A stretch of DNA of 64,000 nt, from contig MHBU01000007.1 in NCBI GenBank assembly GCA_001803395.1, positions 102,801 to 166,800 on the forward strand. The letters run 5' to 3'. The translations under genes were made by a program, and so were the position numbers. The notes under the pieces were generated by a model that was not told the origin of the DNA, searched no databases, and worked only from the letters and a program-made list of their open reading frames with translations. This DNA is from Methylotenera sp. RIFCSPLOWO2_02_FULL_45_14. Lineage in GTDB: Bacteria > Pseudomonadota > Gammaproteobacteria > Burkholderiales > Methylophilaceae. Shown here piece after piece: positions 8,392-18,152 of this stretch (position 1 is its first letter; the number at the start of each line of letters is the position of its first letter).

Positions 8392-8958
8392 ATGGTTAGC
8401 CTAAATCCCCCAGTATGTAATTTTGGTCAGCGCGCCGCTGATTTTGATTTGTTAGGTGTTGATGGTAAGCGTTATACCTTGGCGAATAGCGCAGGTAAAA
8501 ATGGGTTGTTAATCATGTTTATCTGCAACCACTGCCCGTATGTGAAAGCCATTAAAACGCGCTTGGTAGCTGATTGTCGTGAGTTGTTGCAATATGGTAT
8601 TAACACCATCGCTATTCAAAGTAATGATACTGAAAATTACCCTGAAGATTCTTACGAGCGCATGATGGAGGAATCGAAGCTGTTTAATTTTTCTTTTCCC
8701 TATGTATTAGATGATACGCAAGAGGTGGCAAAAGCTTATGGTGCAGTTTGCACGCCAGACTTTTTTGGCTTTAACGCTAATTTAGAGTTGCAATATCGTG
8801 GTCGATTTGATGCGGCAGGTCGTCGCGTGGCTGATCAGAACATCCCACGAGATTTGTTTAACGCCATGAAACAGATTGCTGAAACTGGAGAGGGTCCTAG
8901 AGAGCAGACGCCAAGTATTGGCTGTAGCATTAAATGGTTCGCACAAGAATCCATTTAA
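8392..8958 (+). CDS. Thioredoxin-fold (AhpC/TSA-like) protein with CNHC motif
   Basis: The 188-residue protein has an AhpC/TSA-type thioredoxin fold. GQRAADFDLLGVDGKRYTL is the typical entry, and the redox motif is CNHCPYV. A cis-Pro region follows at AVCTPDFFGFN, then a strand LQYRGRFD. There is no signal peptide, so it is cytoplasmic, unlike TlpA and ResA. Members of this CNHCP group are widespread, annotated only as thioredoxin-family proteins, and are often placed with peroxiredoxins. The ATG is preceded by AAGGAGAAAAAA. The acyl-CoA synthetase starts nine bases after its stop, so the two are probably co-transcribed. Substrate unknown. Confidence 0.85.
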   Translation: MVSLNPPVCNFGQRAADFDLLGVDGKRYTLANSAGKNGLLIMFICNHCPYVKAIKTRLVADCRELLQYGINTIAIQSNDTENYPEDSYERMMEESKLFNFSFPYVLDDTQEVAKAYGAVCTPDFFGFNANLELQYRGRFDAAGRRVADQNIPRDLFNAMKQIAETGEGPREQTPSIGCSIKWFAQESI

Positions 8959-8967
8959 GGTTGGGTA

Positions 8968-10788
8968 ATGAAAGCGCAGCAAACGGATTTTATCACCCCT
9001 GAGTTTGCAACCACTTTAGATAGTATGTTCCATGAGCGGGCAAGGCGCACACCAGATGGTGTTGCCTATCGCTATTTTGATGATCAAACGTGCGAATGGC
9101 GCGAGATGACATGGCAGGCCGCCATGTACGGAATTGTAAATTGGCAAGCTGCCTTGTTGCGTGAGCATTTGCAGCTGGGCGACCGCGTAGCAGTCATGCT
9201 CAAAAACTGCCCAAGTTGGGTATTGTTTGATCAAGCTGCGCTTGGGTTGGGCTTGGTGACCGTGCCATTATATGTGTCTGACCGCCCTGAGAATGCCGCC
9301 CATGTATTGCAGGATTCTGGCGCAAAATTACTACTAATCGATAGCGCGGAAAATTGGCATCCCATCCATGAGGTTGGTGCGGGGCTGGTTGAGCTGCAGC
9401 GTGTTGTCACATTTAAAACGCCCCCCGAAGGTGATGGCGACGATCGAATTCGCGGTATAGATGAATGGTTGCCAAGTTCAGGCGACTCAGGTGAGTTTCA
9501 GCATCGAGTATCTGATGCTGATGCCTTAGCGACCATTGTTTACACCTCAGGTACCACAGGTAAACCTAAAGGTGTCATGCTCACCCATCGCAACTTAATC
9601 AGTAATGCCTGGGGTGCTTTACATGTGTTTTCTATTTATCCAAACGATATATTCCTGTCATTTTTACCGTTATCTCATGCTTTAGAACGCATGGCTGGCT
9701 GTTGCATTCCCATTATGTCGGGTGCCAGTGTTGCTTTTTCTCGATCTATACAACAGTTGCAAGAAGATCTGGTCAAAGTGCAACCAACGATTATGGTCAC
9801 AGTGCCACGCATTTTTGAGCGCATTCAGTCAGGGCTGCGCAATAAGTTAGAAAAAGGCCCTGTCTATGCGCGCTATTTGTTTGAGTTGGCAGTAAAAGTA
9901 GGTTATAGCCGTTTTGAGTATGAGCAAGGGCGTGGCAAGTGGCATTGGCAACATTTGCTATGGCCATTATTAAAAAAACTGGTGGCAGATAAGCTGCAAG
10001 CGCGTTTAGGCGGCAGGTTGCGTTTAGCTGTTGCGGGAGGTGCCGCGCTGGCTGCAGATAACGCACGTACCTTTATTGCGCTGGGTGTGCCAATTATTCA
10101 AGGTTATGGCTTAACCGAAACCAGCCCCATCATTAGTGTGAATTGGGTAGAAAGTAATGTGCCGAGTAGCGTGGGGCAAACAATTCAAGGTGTAGAGGTG
10201 CGGATAGGTGAGGCCGATGGTTTAGAAGTACGTGGTGCTAATGTCATGCAAGGCTACTGGAATAATGAAGCAGCTACCAAAGCTATTTTCACGGGTGATG
10301 GCTGGCTTAAAACTGGTGATGTGGTAAAGATAGATGCGTTTGGTCGCATCACAATCACCGGGCGTATTAAAGAAATCATCGTGCTCTCTAACGGTGAAAA
10401 AGTACCGCCAGGGGATGTAGAGTCTGCGATACAGCGTGACCCACTTTTTGAACAAGTGATGGTGGTGGGGGAAGGTAAGGCGTATTTAAGTGTGTTAGCG
10501 GTAGTCAATTATGAGCGTTGGGTGGAGGCTGTGAAAGAGCGCGATTTGCCAAATGATTGGCCATCTGGCTTGGCGCAACCGCAAGCACGTGCTTTTGCAC
10601 TTAACCGCGTGGCACAACAAATGAAATCTTTTCCAGGCTATACAAAAGTCAGAAAAATTGCGCTGTTGCATGACCCTTGGACCATAGAGAATGGTTTGTT
10701 AACGCCCACACTCAAAATTAAACGCAATGTAGTTTTGCAGCGCAATATAGCGGAGTATGAAAAGCTTTACGAAGGATTTAAGCGCTAG
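8968..10788 (+). CDS. Long-chain acyl-CoA synthetase (AMP-forming)
   Basis: The 606-residue ANL-superfamily enzyme activates a fatty acid with ATP to acyl-AMP and then forms the CoA thioester. Motifs: the phosphate loop YTSGTTGKPKGVMLTHRN from about residue 191, FLSFLPLSHALERM, the adenine-binding GYGLTETSPIISVN, the TGDVVKID Asp that holds ribose, and the KEIIVLSNGEKV hinge with the catalytic C-terminal domain behind it. Length and the LEKGPVYARYLFELA insert fit the FadD15/long-chain group. There is no membrane anchor. A FadL-type porin gene, although frameshifted, follows 78 bases later, which fits uptake and activation of long-chain fatty acids or other hydrophobic compounds. Confidence 0.92.
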   Translation: MKAQQTDFITPEFATTLDSMFHERARRTPDGVAYRYFDDQTCEWREMTWQAAMYGIVNWQAALLREHLQLGDRVAVMLKNCPSWVLFDQAALGLGLVTVPLYVSDRPENAAHVLQDSGAKLLLIDSAENWHPIHEVGAGLVELQRVVTFKTPPEGDGDDRIRGIDEWLPSSGDSGEFQHRVSDADALATIVYTSGTTGKPKGVMLTHRNLISNAWGALHVFSIYPNDIFLSFLPLSHALERMAGCCIPIMSGASVAFSRSIQQLQEDLVKVQPTIMVTVPRIFERIQSGLRNKLEKGPVYARYLFELAVKVGYSRFEYEQGRGKWHWQHLLWPLLKKLVADKLQARLGGRLRLAVAGGAALAADNARTFIALGVPIIQGYGLTETSPIISVNWVESNVPSSVGQTIQGVEVRIGEADGLEVRGANVMQGYWNNEAATKAIFTGDGWLKTGDVVKIDAFGRITITGRIKEIIVLSNGEKVPPGDVESAIQRDPLFEQVMVVGEGKAYLSVLAVVNYERWVEAVKERDLPNDWPSGLAQPQARAFALNRVAQQMKSFPGYTKVRKIALLHDPWTIENGLLTPTLKIKRNVVLQRNIAEYEKLYEGFKR

Positions 10789-10866
10789 CGATTAGAATTA
10801 AGGTAGTACGTGCTTTCTTGTGAAAACTTTAAAAATACATAATAAAAATTGGGCGGAGGTTAAGTC

Positions 10867-12166
10867 ATGAGAGCAAAAGATTTTGTCAAAGGTTTGGTGA
10901 TAACTTTACTTTTGGGTGCTGCAAGTAGCGTGCAGGCTGCAGGTTTCGCTTTGATAGAGCAAAGCGGCAGTGGCATGGGGAATGCCTACGCTGGTGCAGC
11001 TGCGATAGCGGAAGATGCGAGTACGATATTTTTTAACCCGGCAGGCATGACTTAATATTGAGGGTACGCAAGCTGTGGGTGCGTTGCATTTGATTAAACC
11101 GAGTGCGGAATTTAATGATAATGGATCAGTACCTGCCAATTCTCCTCCCGCTTCTTTTAGGCCATTAGGTAATGAAGGTCCTGATGCGGGTGATTTAGCC
11201 TTCGTACCTAATTTTTATTATAAAAGAGACTTAACTGATAGCGTGAAATTTGGTTTGGGTTTAAATGCGCCATTCGGTCTTAAAACTGAGTACGATGATA
11301 AATGGATAGGTCGTTTTCAGGCAGATAAATCGGAAGTAAAAACGATTAACATCAATCCTTCAATTGCCTTTAAAGTAAATGAGAAACTTTCGCTGGGCTT
11401 TGGTGTTTCTGCCATGCGCGCAGAGGCTACGCTTACTCGGGCCGTCAATTTTGGTCCGTATGGTGAGGGTTCAGTGAAGGTGACAGGTGATGACTGGGGC
11501 TTTGGATTTAACCTTGGTGCAATTTATCAGGCAACAGCGGATACGCGCGTTGGCGTGGCTTACCGCTCCAAAGTGGAGCAGCATTTGGATGGAGATGTTA
11601 AATTTCGGAGGCCTGTTGCCTTGCCGACTCCTATTCCTACACCCAACGGTGGCGGAAAAGCGGATTTAGCATTGCCGGAGAGCTTTTCAATAAGTGCATT
11701 TAGCCGTGTAAATGATCATTGGGATGTAATGGGGGATGTGACTTGGACGCGCTGGAGCCAATTCAAGGAGTTGGCGGTTTATCGTGATAGTGGTGCGCTG
11801 TTAACTAAAATACCAGAAAACTGGGATAACACTTTACGTTATTCTCTCGGTGTCAATTACCGTTATAGCGATGTCTTAAAATTACGTGCTGGGTTGGCTT
11901 ATGATGAAGAGGCAATTAGTAATCATTACCGCACCGCCCGTATCCCAGGGAATGATAGAAAATGGTTGTCATTAGGCGCAAGCTATCAAATGACACCGGC
12001 ATCTAAATTTGATATAGGATATTCACATCTCTTTATCAGTGATGCAAAGATTGATGATGACCAAACCGCAGTAAGTGGAGCGGCGCCATTTAATAGTGGT
12101 CGTGTGCGTGGTGATTTTGAAGGCAGTGTAGATATTCTAAGTCTGCAGCTTACACATAATTTTTAA
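10867..12166 (+). pseudogene. FadL/OmpP1-family outer-membrane transporter, frameshifted
   Basis: The first frame (from 10867) gives a signal peptide ending AASSVQA, followed by AGFALIEQSGSGMGNAYAG and FFNPAGMT, the classic FadL N-terminus. It then stops at 11053. Reading on one base later (from 11054) gives NIEGTQAVGALHLIKPS, which continues the family pattern NPAGMTxLxGTQ exactly and runs open to 12166. The last residues (LSLQLTHNF) are a typical terminal beta-strand with a C-terminal Phe. A single extra T in the CTTAA run at 11051-11055 explains the break. Repaired, it would be about 432 residues, normal for the family, which moves hydrophobic compounds across the outer membrane. It could be a true mutation or a sequencing error; the rest of the frame shows no further decay. 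Confidence 0.85.
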
Positions 12167-12174
12167 TAAGGTTT

Positions 12175-13263
12175 ATGGGATATCAGATGATTGAATCTAG
12201 AAAATTACGTTGGGGTATATTAGGCGCGGCGCGCGTTAATGAGCGCTTGCTACCCGCTATTGTTGAAGCCCATAATTCTCAGTTGGTTGCCATTGCCAGC
12301 CGTCGTGCAGGCGCGGCAAAAACGACGCTAGAAAAATATGCGCCGCAAGGTTCTAATGATAAGTCTGCCAATGGCGTGCAATGTTATGACGATTTAGATG
12401 CGCTGATTGCTGATGTGAATGTAGAGGCTATTTACTGCCCGATGGCAAATAACGAGCATGCAGAATGGGCGCTTAAAGCCATCAATGCAGGTAAGCATGT
12501 CTTGATTGAAAAACCAATGGCGCTCACGGTTGCGGATATTGAAGCCATTGAAGCTGCCGCGATTAAACATAACGTAAAAGTGATGGAAGGCTTTATGTAC
12601 CGCTTTCATCCGCAACATGCCCGTGTGCAAGAAATTGTAGCTTCTGGTTTAATTGGTGATGTGCTGTCTGCCCGTGCTAGCTATTCATTTTTAATGAAGC
12701 CGGCGCGCATGTATCGCATAGCCAGCGGTTTTGAACAAGGCGGTGGCGCTATGTGGGACATTGGGCCTTACGCGATACATTCACTACGGTGGGCCATGGG
12801 TTTAAATAATAGCGCGCAAAATGGCAAACCAGCCGAACCGGTTTCAGTCGTTGCTCACGCAAAATTTAACGATGTGGGGGCAGATATTGTCACCAGCGGC
12901 ATGCTGGATTTTGGGCAAGATGAGACAGGTCGCGCGCGTTTTGGTCATTTTGATATTAGCTTTGAGCGCTCCCGTAAATCAGAATACGAAATTATAGGCA
13001 CTAAAGGCTGGGTAAAATGTCACGCCGCATGGGTGTTTCAAAATGATGTGCCTGTTATTTCCTGGGGGCTGGAAGATGGTCAATATGCCGAGGAGCATTT
13101 CGCGCCAAGTAACCATTTTAATTTAGAAATTGAGCATTTTAGTGACTGTGTGCTGAACAACAAATCGCCGTTATTAAACTTTGTCGATGCAAAAGCCAAT
13201 TGCAAGGCGATTGAAGCGGTTTTGCAGTCAGCAAGCCGACATCAACTCAAGTTGATTAAATAA
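12175..13263 (+). CDS. Gfo/Idh/MocA-family NAD(P)-dependent oxidoreductase
   Basis: The product has 362 residues. The N-terminal Rossmann domain carries WGILGAARVNERLLPAI, then AIYCPMANNEHAEWA, and the diagnostic GKHVLIEKPMALT, whose Lys-Pro pair is conserved in the family. The C-terminal alpha/beta domain includes EGFMYRFHPQHARV and GGGAMWDIGPYAIHSLRW, with the Asp and His of the active site. Such enzymes oxidise or reduce sugars and related compounds; the closest subgroup pattern is the dimeric dihydrodiol/xylose dehydrogenase type. The ATG at 12175 is used here, but an in-frame ATG at 12187 has better spaced GGGA and may be the real start. It lies eight bases after the FadL frame. Confidence 0.88.
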   Translation: MGYQMIESRKLRWGILGAARVNERLLPAIVEAHNSQLVAIASRRAGAAKTTLEKYAPQGSNDKSANGVQCYDDLDALIADVNVEAIYCPMANNEHAEWALKAINAGKHVLIEKPMALTVADIEAIEAAAIKHNVKVMEGFMYRFHPQHARVQEIVASGLIGDVLSARASYSFLMKPARMYRIASGFEQGGGAMWDIGPYAIHSLRWAMGLNNSAQNGKPAEPVSVVAHAKFNDVGADIVTSGMLDFGQDETGRARFGHFDISFERSRKSEYEIIGTKGWVKCHAAWVFQNDVPVISWGLEDGQYAEEHFAPSNHFNLEIEHFSDCVLNNKSPLLNFVDAKANCKAIEAVLQSASRHQLKLIK

Positions 13264-13677
13264 TTTGAGCTGCGGCCAGCCCGCATCGGACGCATTACGT
13301 TTATGCTAATACGCCCGACATGTGTGGGATTGACAATAAATGGCGAGTCAGTTTCATCGAGGCTGTTTAAAGTAATAAGCCAGACTGTAGGCCAGTTGTT
13401 GCTGTTGTATCATCTATCCTTTAAGAAATAATGATAAATGCTATTTTCTAACAATCAAATGCAGGCTAAGCCCTTGCCGAAAAAGGCTAATTAAGCAATA
13501 ATTTAGTCTTTGCAAAAAAGTAGTTAAAGAAACTGACTTTTTGAAGAATTCAATCAAGGTTTTAGCTGATTTTCTATAAGACTTAAATTTTGTCAAAATC
13601 ACTTATTTTGTCAAAGTTACTTAAGTTAAATCAGATTCAACTCGTAAAACATCAAGTTAATCATTAGGGAGAAAACT
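13264..13677. other. Upstream region of the tkt glycolytic cluster
   Basis: This 414-base region has no credible gene. It becomes very AT-rich towards tkt. It contains two near-identical 17-base direct repeats at 13588-13604 and 13606-13622 and ends in AGGGAGAAAACT, a strong ribosome site for tkt. Confidence 0.6.
13588..13622. repeat. Tandem 17-base direct repeats upstream of tkt
   Basis: TTTTGTCAAAATCACTT at 13588-13604 is followed after one base by TTTTGTCAAAGTTACTT at 13606-13622. The two differ at only two positions and have an 18-base period. They lie 56 to 90 bases before the tkt start codon. Two sites one and three-quarter helical turns apart suggest a regulator site or overlapping promoter elements; this is inference. 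Confidence 0.55.
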
Positions 13678-15663
13678 ATGGCAACACGTAAAGACCTAGC
13701 CAACGCTATCCGTGCGTTATCTATGGATGCGGTACAAAAAGCTAACTCTGGCCACCCAGGCGCGCCTATGGGTATGGCGGAAATCGCTGAAGAGCTTTGG
13801 AACAACCATTTAAGCCATAATCCAAAAAATCCTGAGTGGGCAAATCGTGATCGTTTTGTTCTTTCTAATGGTCACGGTTCAATGTTGATCTACTCATTGC
13901 TGCACCTTACAGGTTACGCGTTGCCGATGGATGAGTTGAAAACATTCCGTCAATTACATTCAAAATGTGCTGGCCACCCAGAATACGGCTATGCACCAGG
14001 CGTTGAAACAACCACTGGTCCATTAGGCCAAGGGATTGCAAACGGCGTTGGTTTCGCAATGGCTGAAAAATTACTAGCCGACCAATTTAACAAGCCAGGC
14101 CATAATGTTGTTGACCATAACACTTATGTGTTCCTGGGCGATGGCTGCATGATGGAAGGCGTTTCTCACGAAGCTTGTGCGCTAGCCGGTACTTGGGGCC
14201 TGGGCAAATTAACCGCATTCTGGGATGACAACGGTATTTCTATCGACGGTCATATTGAAGGCTGGTACACAGACGACACGGCTAAACGTTTTGAGTCATA
14301 CGGCTGGCATGTTCAATCTGTTGATGGCCATGATGTTCACGCAATCGGCAAAGCGATAGATGCGGCTAAAAAAGTAACAGACAAACCATCATTGATTTGC
14401 TGTAAAACCATTATTGGTAAAGGCTCACCAAACAAAGCTGGCAGCCATGATTGCCACGGTTCTGCATTAGGCGATGCTGAAGTTGCTGTCACTCGTGCAG
14501 CCATTGGTTGGAATCACCCTCCATTTGAAATTCCAGCTGACGTTTATGCCGGTTGGGATGCAACGGCTAAAGGCGCTAAATTAGAAGGCGACTGGAACGT
14601 TAAGTTTGATGCTTATGCTAAAGCATTCCCAGCAGAAGCAGCAGAATTTAAACGCCGTGTGGCAGGCGATTTGCCAGCTCACTGGAAACAAGCAACAGAT
14701 GCTTTAATTGCTGCTACCAACGAAAAAGCAGAAGGTATTGCAACTCGTAAAGCTTCGCAAAATACAATTACAGCTCTGGCTATAGTTTTACCAGAATTTT
14801 TGGGTGGTTCTGCCGACCTAACAGGTTCTAATTTGACTTCATGTCCTAGCTTTACCCATGTAGATGGCAAAAAACCAGGTAACTACATCTCTTACGGTGT
14901 ACGTGAATTCGGTATGTTTGCGATTATGAACGGTATGGCATTACATGGCGGTTTGATTCCATTCGGCGGTACATTCCACATGTTCTCTGACTATGCGAAG
15001 AGCGCATTACGCATGGCCGCATTGATGAAACAACGCTCTATTGCGGTGTTAACGCATGACTCTATCGGTCAAGGTGAAGATGGTCCTACCCATCAACCAA
15101 TCGAAAATACAGCTGGTTTACGTTTAATTCCTAATATGGATGTATGGCGTCCAGGTAACTCAACTGAAACTGCTGTGGCTTGGGTGGCTGCGGTTGAACG
15201 TAAAAATGGCCCATCTAGCTTGGTGTTAAGCCGTCAAAACGTGCCAGGCATGAAGCATGATGCTGCACAATTTGATTTAATGCGCAAAGGTGGCTATGTG
15301 TTATCTGATGTGGCTGGTAAAGCAGATGCAATTATTATTGCCAATGGTTCAGAACTTGAATTAGCGGTTAAAGCAGCGGCTGAGTTGAATGCAGCGGGTA
15401 CTAAAGTACGTGTAGTTTCAATGCCTTCAACTAACGTATTTGATCGTCAAGATAAAGCTTACAAGGACAGCGTATTAACGCCAGGTGTAGTGCGCGTGGC
15501 TGTTGAAGCGGGTGTGACTGACTTCTGGCGCAAATATGTAGGCTTGGAAGGCGCGGTTGTTGGTATCGATACATTCGGTGAATCTGCGCCTGGCGGCGTA
15601 TTGATGAAACACTTTGGTTTCACAGTTGAAAATGTAGTGGCAACTGTTAAATCGGTGCTTTAA
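13678..15663 (+). CDS. tkt: Transketolase
   Basis: The 661-residue thiamine-diphosphate enzyme transfers two-carbon ketol units between sugar phosphates. In methylotrophs it also serves the ribulose monophosphate cycle. Motifs: N-terminal [40 protein letters not shown], the ThDP/Mg motif [16 protein letters not shown] with the later DDNGISIDG, and the transketolase signature [21 protein letters not shown]. The GEDGPTHQP loop and a C-terminal domain with [14 protein letters not shown] follow. The protein is complete and of normal length. ATG start with AGGGAGAAAACT upstream. A rho-independent terminator follows at 15746, so gap is probably also transcribed from its own promoter. Confidence 0.97.
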   Translation: MATRKDLANAIRALSMDAVQKANSGHPGAPMGMAEIAEELWNNHLSHNPKNPEWANRDRFVLSNGHGSMLIYSLLHLTGYALPMDELKTFRQLHSKCAGHPEYGYAPGVETTTGPLGQGIANGVGFAMAEKLLADQFNKPGHNVVDHNTYVFLGDGCMMEGVSHEACALAGTWGLGKLTAFWDDNGISIDGHIEGWYTDDTAKRFESYGWHVQSVDGHDVHAIGKAIDAAKKVTDKPSLICCKTIIGKGSPNKAGSHDCHGSALGDAEVAVTRAAIGWNHPPFEIPADVYAGWDATAKGAKLEGDWNVKFDAYAKAFPAEAAEFKRRVAGDLPAHWKQATDALIAATNEKAEGIATRKASQNTITALAIVLPEFLGGSADLTGSNLTSCPSFTHVDGKKPGNYISYGVREFGMFAIMNGMALHGGLIPFGGTFHMFSDYAKSALRMAALMKQRSIAVLTHDSIGQGEDGPTHQPIENTAGLRLIPNMDVWRPGNSTETAVAWVAAVERKNGPSSLVLSRQNVPGMKHDAAQFDLMRKGGYVLSDVAGKADAIIIANGSELELAVKAAAELNAAGTKVRVVSMPSTNVFDRQDKAYKDSVLTPGVVRVAVEAGVTDFWRKYVGLEGAVVGIDTFGESAPGGVLMKHFGFTVENVVATVKSVL

Positions 15664-15745
15664 TTTTGTTGGCTTAATTTAAGGCGCTGCAATTCAACTT
15701 GCGCTATTTTTAATAAGCTTAACAAGCTTAGTAAGCTAGTTTAAT

Positions 15746-15779
15746 AAGGCACCTCAGTATTGAGGTGCCTTATTTTTTT
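15746..15779 (+). terminator. Rho-independent terminator after tkt
   Basis: An 11-base perfect stem (AAGGCACCTCA at 15746-15756 with TGAGGTGCCTT at 15761-15771) and a four-base loop are followed by ATTTTTTTA. It sits 82 bases after the tkt stop. Confidence 0.9.
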
Positions 15780-15835
15780 AAGAAGCTGGTGTTAATTTAA
15801 CTGGTTTCGATTTAATTGAAAATTTAGGAATTATC

Positions 15836-16855
15836 ATGGCAATTCGAGTGGCAATTAATGGTTATGGTCGCATTGGACGCATGGTGTTGCGTGCATTGTA
15901 TGAACAAAAACGCAAAGACATTGAAATTATTGCGATTAACAGTGCAGGCTGCGATGCTGAAAGCAATGCGCATTTGACGCGTTACGATAGCGCACACGGC
16001 AGGTTCCCATTCGATGTTGGCGTGGACGGCGATGATATGATCATTGGCAGCCAAAAAATTAAAACATTTGCTACGCGTAACCCTGCCGAACTACCATGGC
16101 GTGACTTGGCAATTGATGTGGTATTGGAGTGTACAGGCGCATTTAATAGCAAAGCCAAAGCACAAGCGCATATTGATGCGGGTGCTAAAAAAGTATTGCT
16201 ATCAGCGCCAGGTGATAAAGATATTGATGCGACTGTGGTGTATGGTGTAAATCATGACATCATCAAAGCTAGCCACACGGTAATTTCTAATGCTTCTTGT
16301 ACCACTAATGGCTTAGCGCCGATGGTAAAGCCGTTGCATGAAAAAATCGGCATTGTGAATGGCTTAATGAATACTATTCACTCATACACTAATGATCAAG
16401 TGCTCACAGATTCGCATCACGCGGACATGCGCCGTGCGCGCTCTGCAACAACCTCAATGATTCCGACCAAAACCGGTGCCGCGGCCGCAGTAGGTTTGGT
16501 ACTGCCTGACCTCAACGGTAAGTTGGATGGCTTTGCGATCCGTGTGCCTACCATCAATGTTTCTATTATTGACTTAACTTTTACCGCAGCGCGCCCAACC
16601 ACAAAAGAGGAAATTAACCACATCATGCATGAGGCTGCAAGCAGTGAGGCACTTAAAGGTATTTTGTCTTACAATGAAGCGCCGCTGGTGTCCGTAGATT
16701 ACAACCACACAAGTTTCTCATCAAACTTTGATGCAACACTGACCAAAGTAACTAAAGATGGTCTGTTAGTAAAAGTTTGTGCTTGGTATGACAATGAGTG
16801 GGGTTTTAGCTGCCGTATGTTAGATAACGTCGTAGCCATGATGGCAGCAAAATAG
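15836..16855 (+). CDS. gap: Glyceraldehyde-3-phosphate dehydrogenase, type I
   Basis: The 339-residue NAD-dependent enzyme has N-terminal [19 protein letters not shown], the catalytic NASCTTN with Cys155, the His in [10 protein letters not shown], and phosphate-site residues in [18 protein letters not shown]. The C-terminus has [16 protein letters not shown]. Erythrose-4-phosphate dehydrogenase (Epd) is the main alternative, because the two are close relatives. The HSYTNDQ and [20 protein letters not shown] strings fit Gap better than Epd. It oxidises glyceraldehyde-3-phosphate to 1,3-bisphosphoglycerate, which the next gene, pgk (11 bases downstream), uses. ATG start. Confidence 0.93.
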   Translation: MAIRVAINGYGRIGRMVLRALYEQKRKDIEIIAINSAGCDAESNAHLTRYDSAHGRFPFDVGVDGDDMIIGSQKIKTFATRNPAELPWRDLAIDVVLECTGAFNSKAKAQAHIDAGAKKVLLSAPGDKDIDATVVYGVNHDIIKASHTVISNASCTTNGLAPMVKPLHEKIGIVNGLMNTIHSYTNDQVLTDSHHADMRRARSATTSMIPTKTGAAAAVGLVLPDLNGKLDGFAIRVPTINVSIIDLTFTAARPTTKEEINHIMHEAASSEALKGILSYNEAPLVSVDYNHTSFSSNFDATLTKVTKDGLLVKVCAWYDNEWGFSCRMLDNVVAMMAAK

Positions 16856-16866
16856 GGAGATTCGCC

Positions 16867-18048
16867 ATGAATGTCATTAAAATGACCGATTTGGATTTAA
16901 ACGGCAAGCGCGTACTGATCCGTGCCGATCTTAATGTACCGGTAGCCGATGGTAAAGTGACGTCAGATGCGCGCATTATGGCATCGATGGCAACCATTGA
17001 ATATGCACTTGCTGCGGGTGCAAGCGTCATGGTGACTTCACATTTAGGCCGCCCTGAAGAGGGTGTTTATTCTGAAGAAAATTCACTGCAACCCGTTGTT
17101 GATGTGATTTCAAAAAAACTGTCAAAACCCGTTCGTTTAATCAAAGATTGGGTTGATGGTGGTTTTGATGTAGCGGTTGGTGAATTGGTGGTGTTAGAAA
17201 ACTGCCGCTTTAACAAAGGTGAGAAAAAGAGTACGGATGAATTGTCACAAAAATATGCCAAGTTATGCGATATATTTGTGATGGATGCATTTGGTACGGC
17301 ACACCGCGCCGAAGCGAGTACACATGGCGTAGCTAAGTTTGCACCTGTGGCAGCTGCAGGTATTTTATTGGTAAATGAACTTGCAGCCCTCACTAAAGCA
17401 TTACTCAGCCCAGCGCGCCCAATGGTGGCGATTGTGGGCGGTAGTAAAGTATCTACCAAGCTCACCGTGCTGGAAAGCTTATCTGAAAAGGTGGATCAAA
17501 TGGTGGTAGGTGGTGGCATTGCCAACACCTTCTTAAAAGCCGCAGGTTTTGAAGTAGGTAAATCACTGTGTGAAGATGATTTAGTGCCTGTTGCCCGCGC
17601 TTTAATGGAAAAAATGAGCCAAAGAGGCGCCGCGGTGCCGATTGCAGTCGATGTAGTCTGCGGTAAGAAATTTGATGCTAATGAGCCCGCAGTAAGTAAA
17701 GACGTGGCTGCTGTAGTTGCTGATGATATGATTTTTGATATTGGCACAAAATCTGCTAATGAATTAGCAGAGATCATTAAAAACGCAGGGACTGTGGTCT
17801 GGAATGGTCCAGTGGGCGTGTTCGAGTTTGACCAGTTTGGTGAAGGCACTAAAACCATTGCACATGCGATTGCTAATACCAAAGCATTTACTTTGGCAGG
17901 TGGTGGCGACACCATTGCCGCCATTCAGAAATATGGCATAGAAGATAAAGTAGATTATATTTCAACAGCAGGTGGTGCATTTTTAGAGTTTTTAGAAGGC
18001 AAAAAGTTACCAGCAGTAGAAATTCTAGAGTTGCGCGCTAAAAATTAG
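16867..18048 (+). CDS. pgk: Phosphoglycerate kinase
   Basis: The product has 393 residues, normal for bacterial PGK. The N-terminal domain has the signature [18 protein letters not shown], then [13 protein letters not shown] and LLENCRF-like [12 protein letters not shown]. The nucleotide domain has [32 protein letters not shown], and the C-terminal [11 protein letters not shown] and [17 protein letters not shown] motifs. It transfers phosphate from 1,3-bisphosphoglycerate to ADP. It lies 11 bases after gap, with GGGAG upstream of the ATG, and is clearly co-transcribed with it. A hairpin follows before pyk. Confidence 0.97.
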   Translation: MNVIKMTDLDLNGKRVLIRADLNVPVADGKVTSDARIMASMATIEYALAAGASVMVTSHLGRPEEGVYSEENSLQPVVDVISKKLSKPVRLIKDWVDGGFDVAVGELVVLENCRFNKGEKKSTDELSQKYAKLCDIFVMDAFGTAHRAEASTHGVAKFAPVAAAGILLVNELAALTKALLSPARPMVAIVGGSKVSTKLTVLESLSEKVDQMVVGGGIANTFLKAAGFEVGKSLCEDDLVPVARALMEKMSQRGAAVPIAVDVVCGKKFDANEPAVSKDVAAVVADDMIFDIGTKSANELAEIIKNAGTVVWNGPVGVFEFDQFGEGTKTIAHAIANTKAFTLAGGGDTIAAIQKYGIEDKVDYISTAGGAFLEFLEGKKLPAVEILELRAKN

Positions 18049-18072
18049 CAGTCTTTACTTTGAGTTCTTTTG

Positions 18073-18119
18073 AATGGGACTTTTAGAATGGGGCTGACAG
18101 TCCCATTTTAATTTTTGCT
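18073..18119 (+). terminator. Hairpin terminator candidate between pgk and pyk
   Basis: AATGGGACT at 18073-18081 pairs perfectly with AGTCCCATT at 18099-18107, enclosing a 17-base loop. An alternative inner stem (AATGGG at 18088 with CCCATT at 18102) is possible. TTTAATTTTT follows. It may attenuate read-through from gap-pgk into pyk. Confidence 0.6.
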
Positions 18120-18152
18120 TGCAAATATATTATAGAAAACAAAGGTTAGAGT

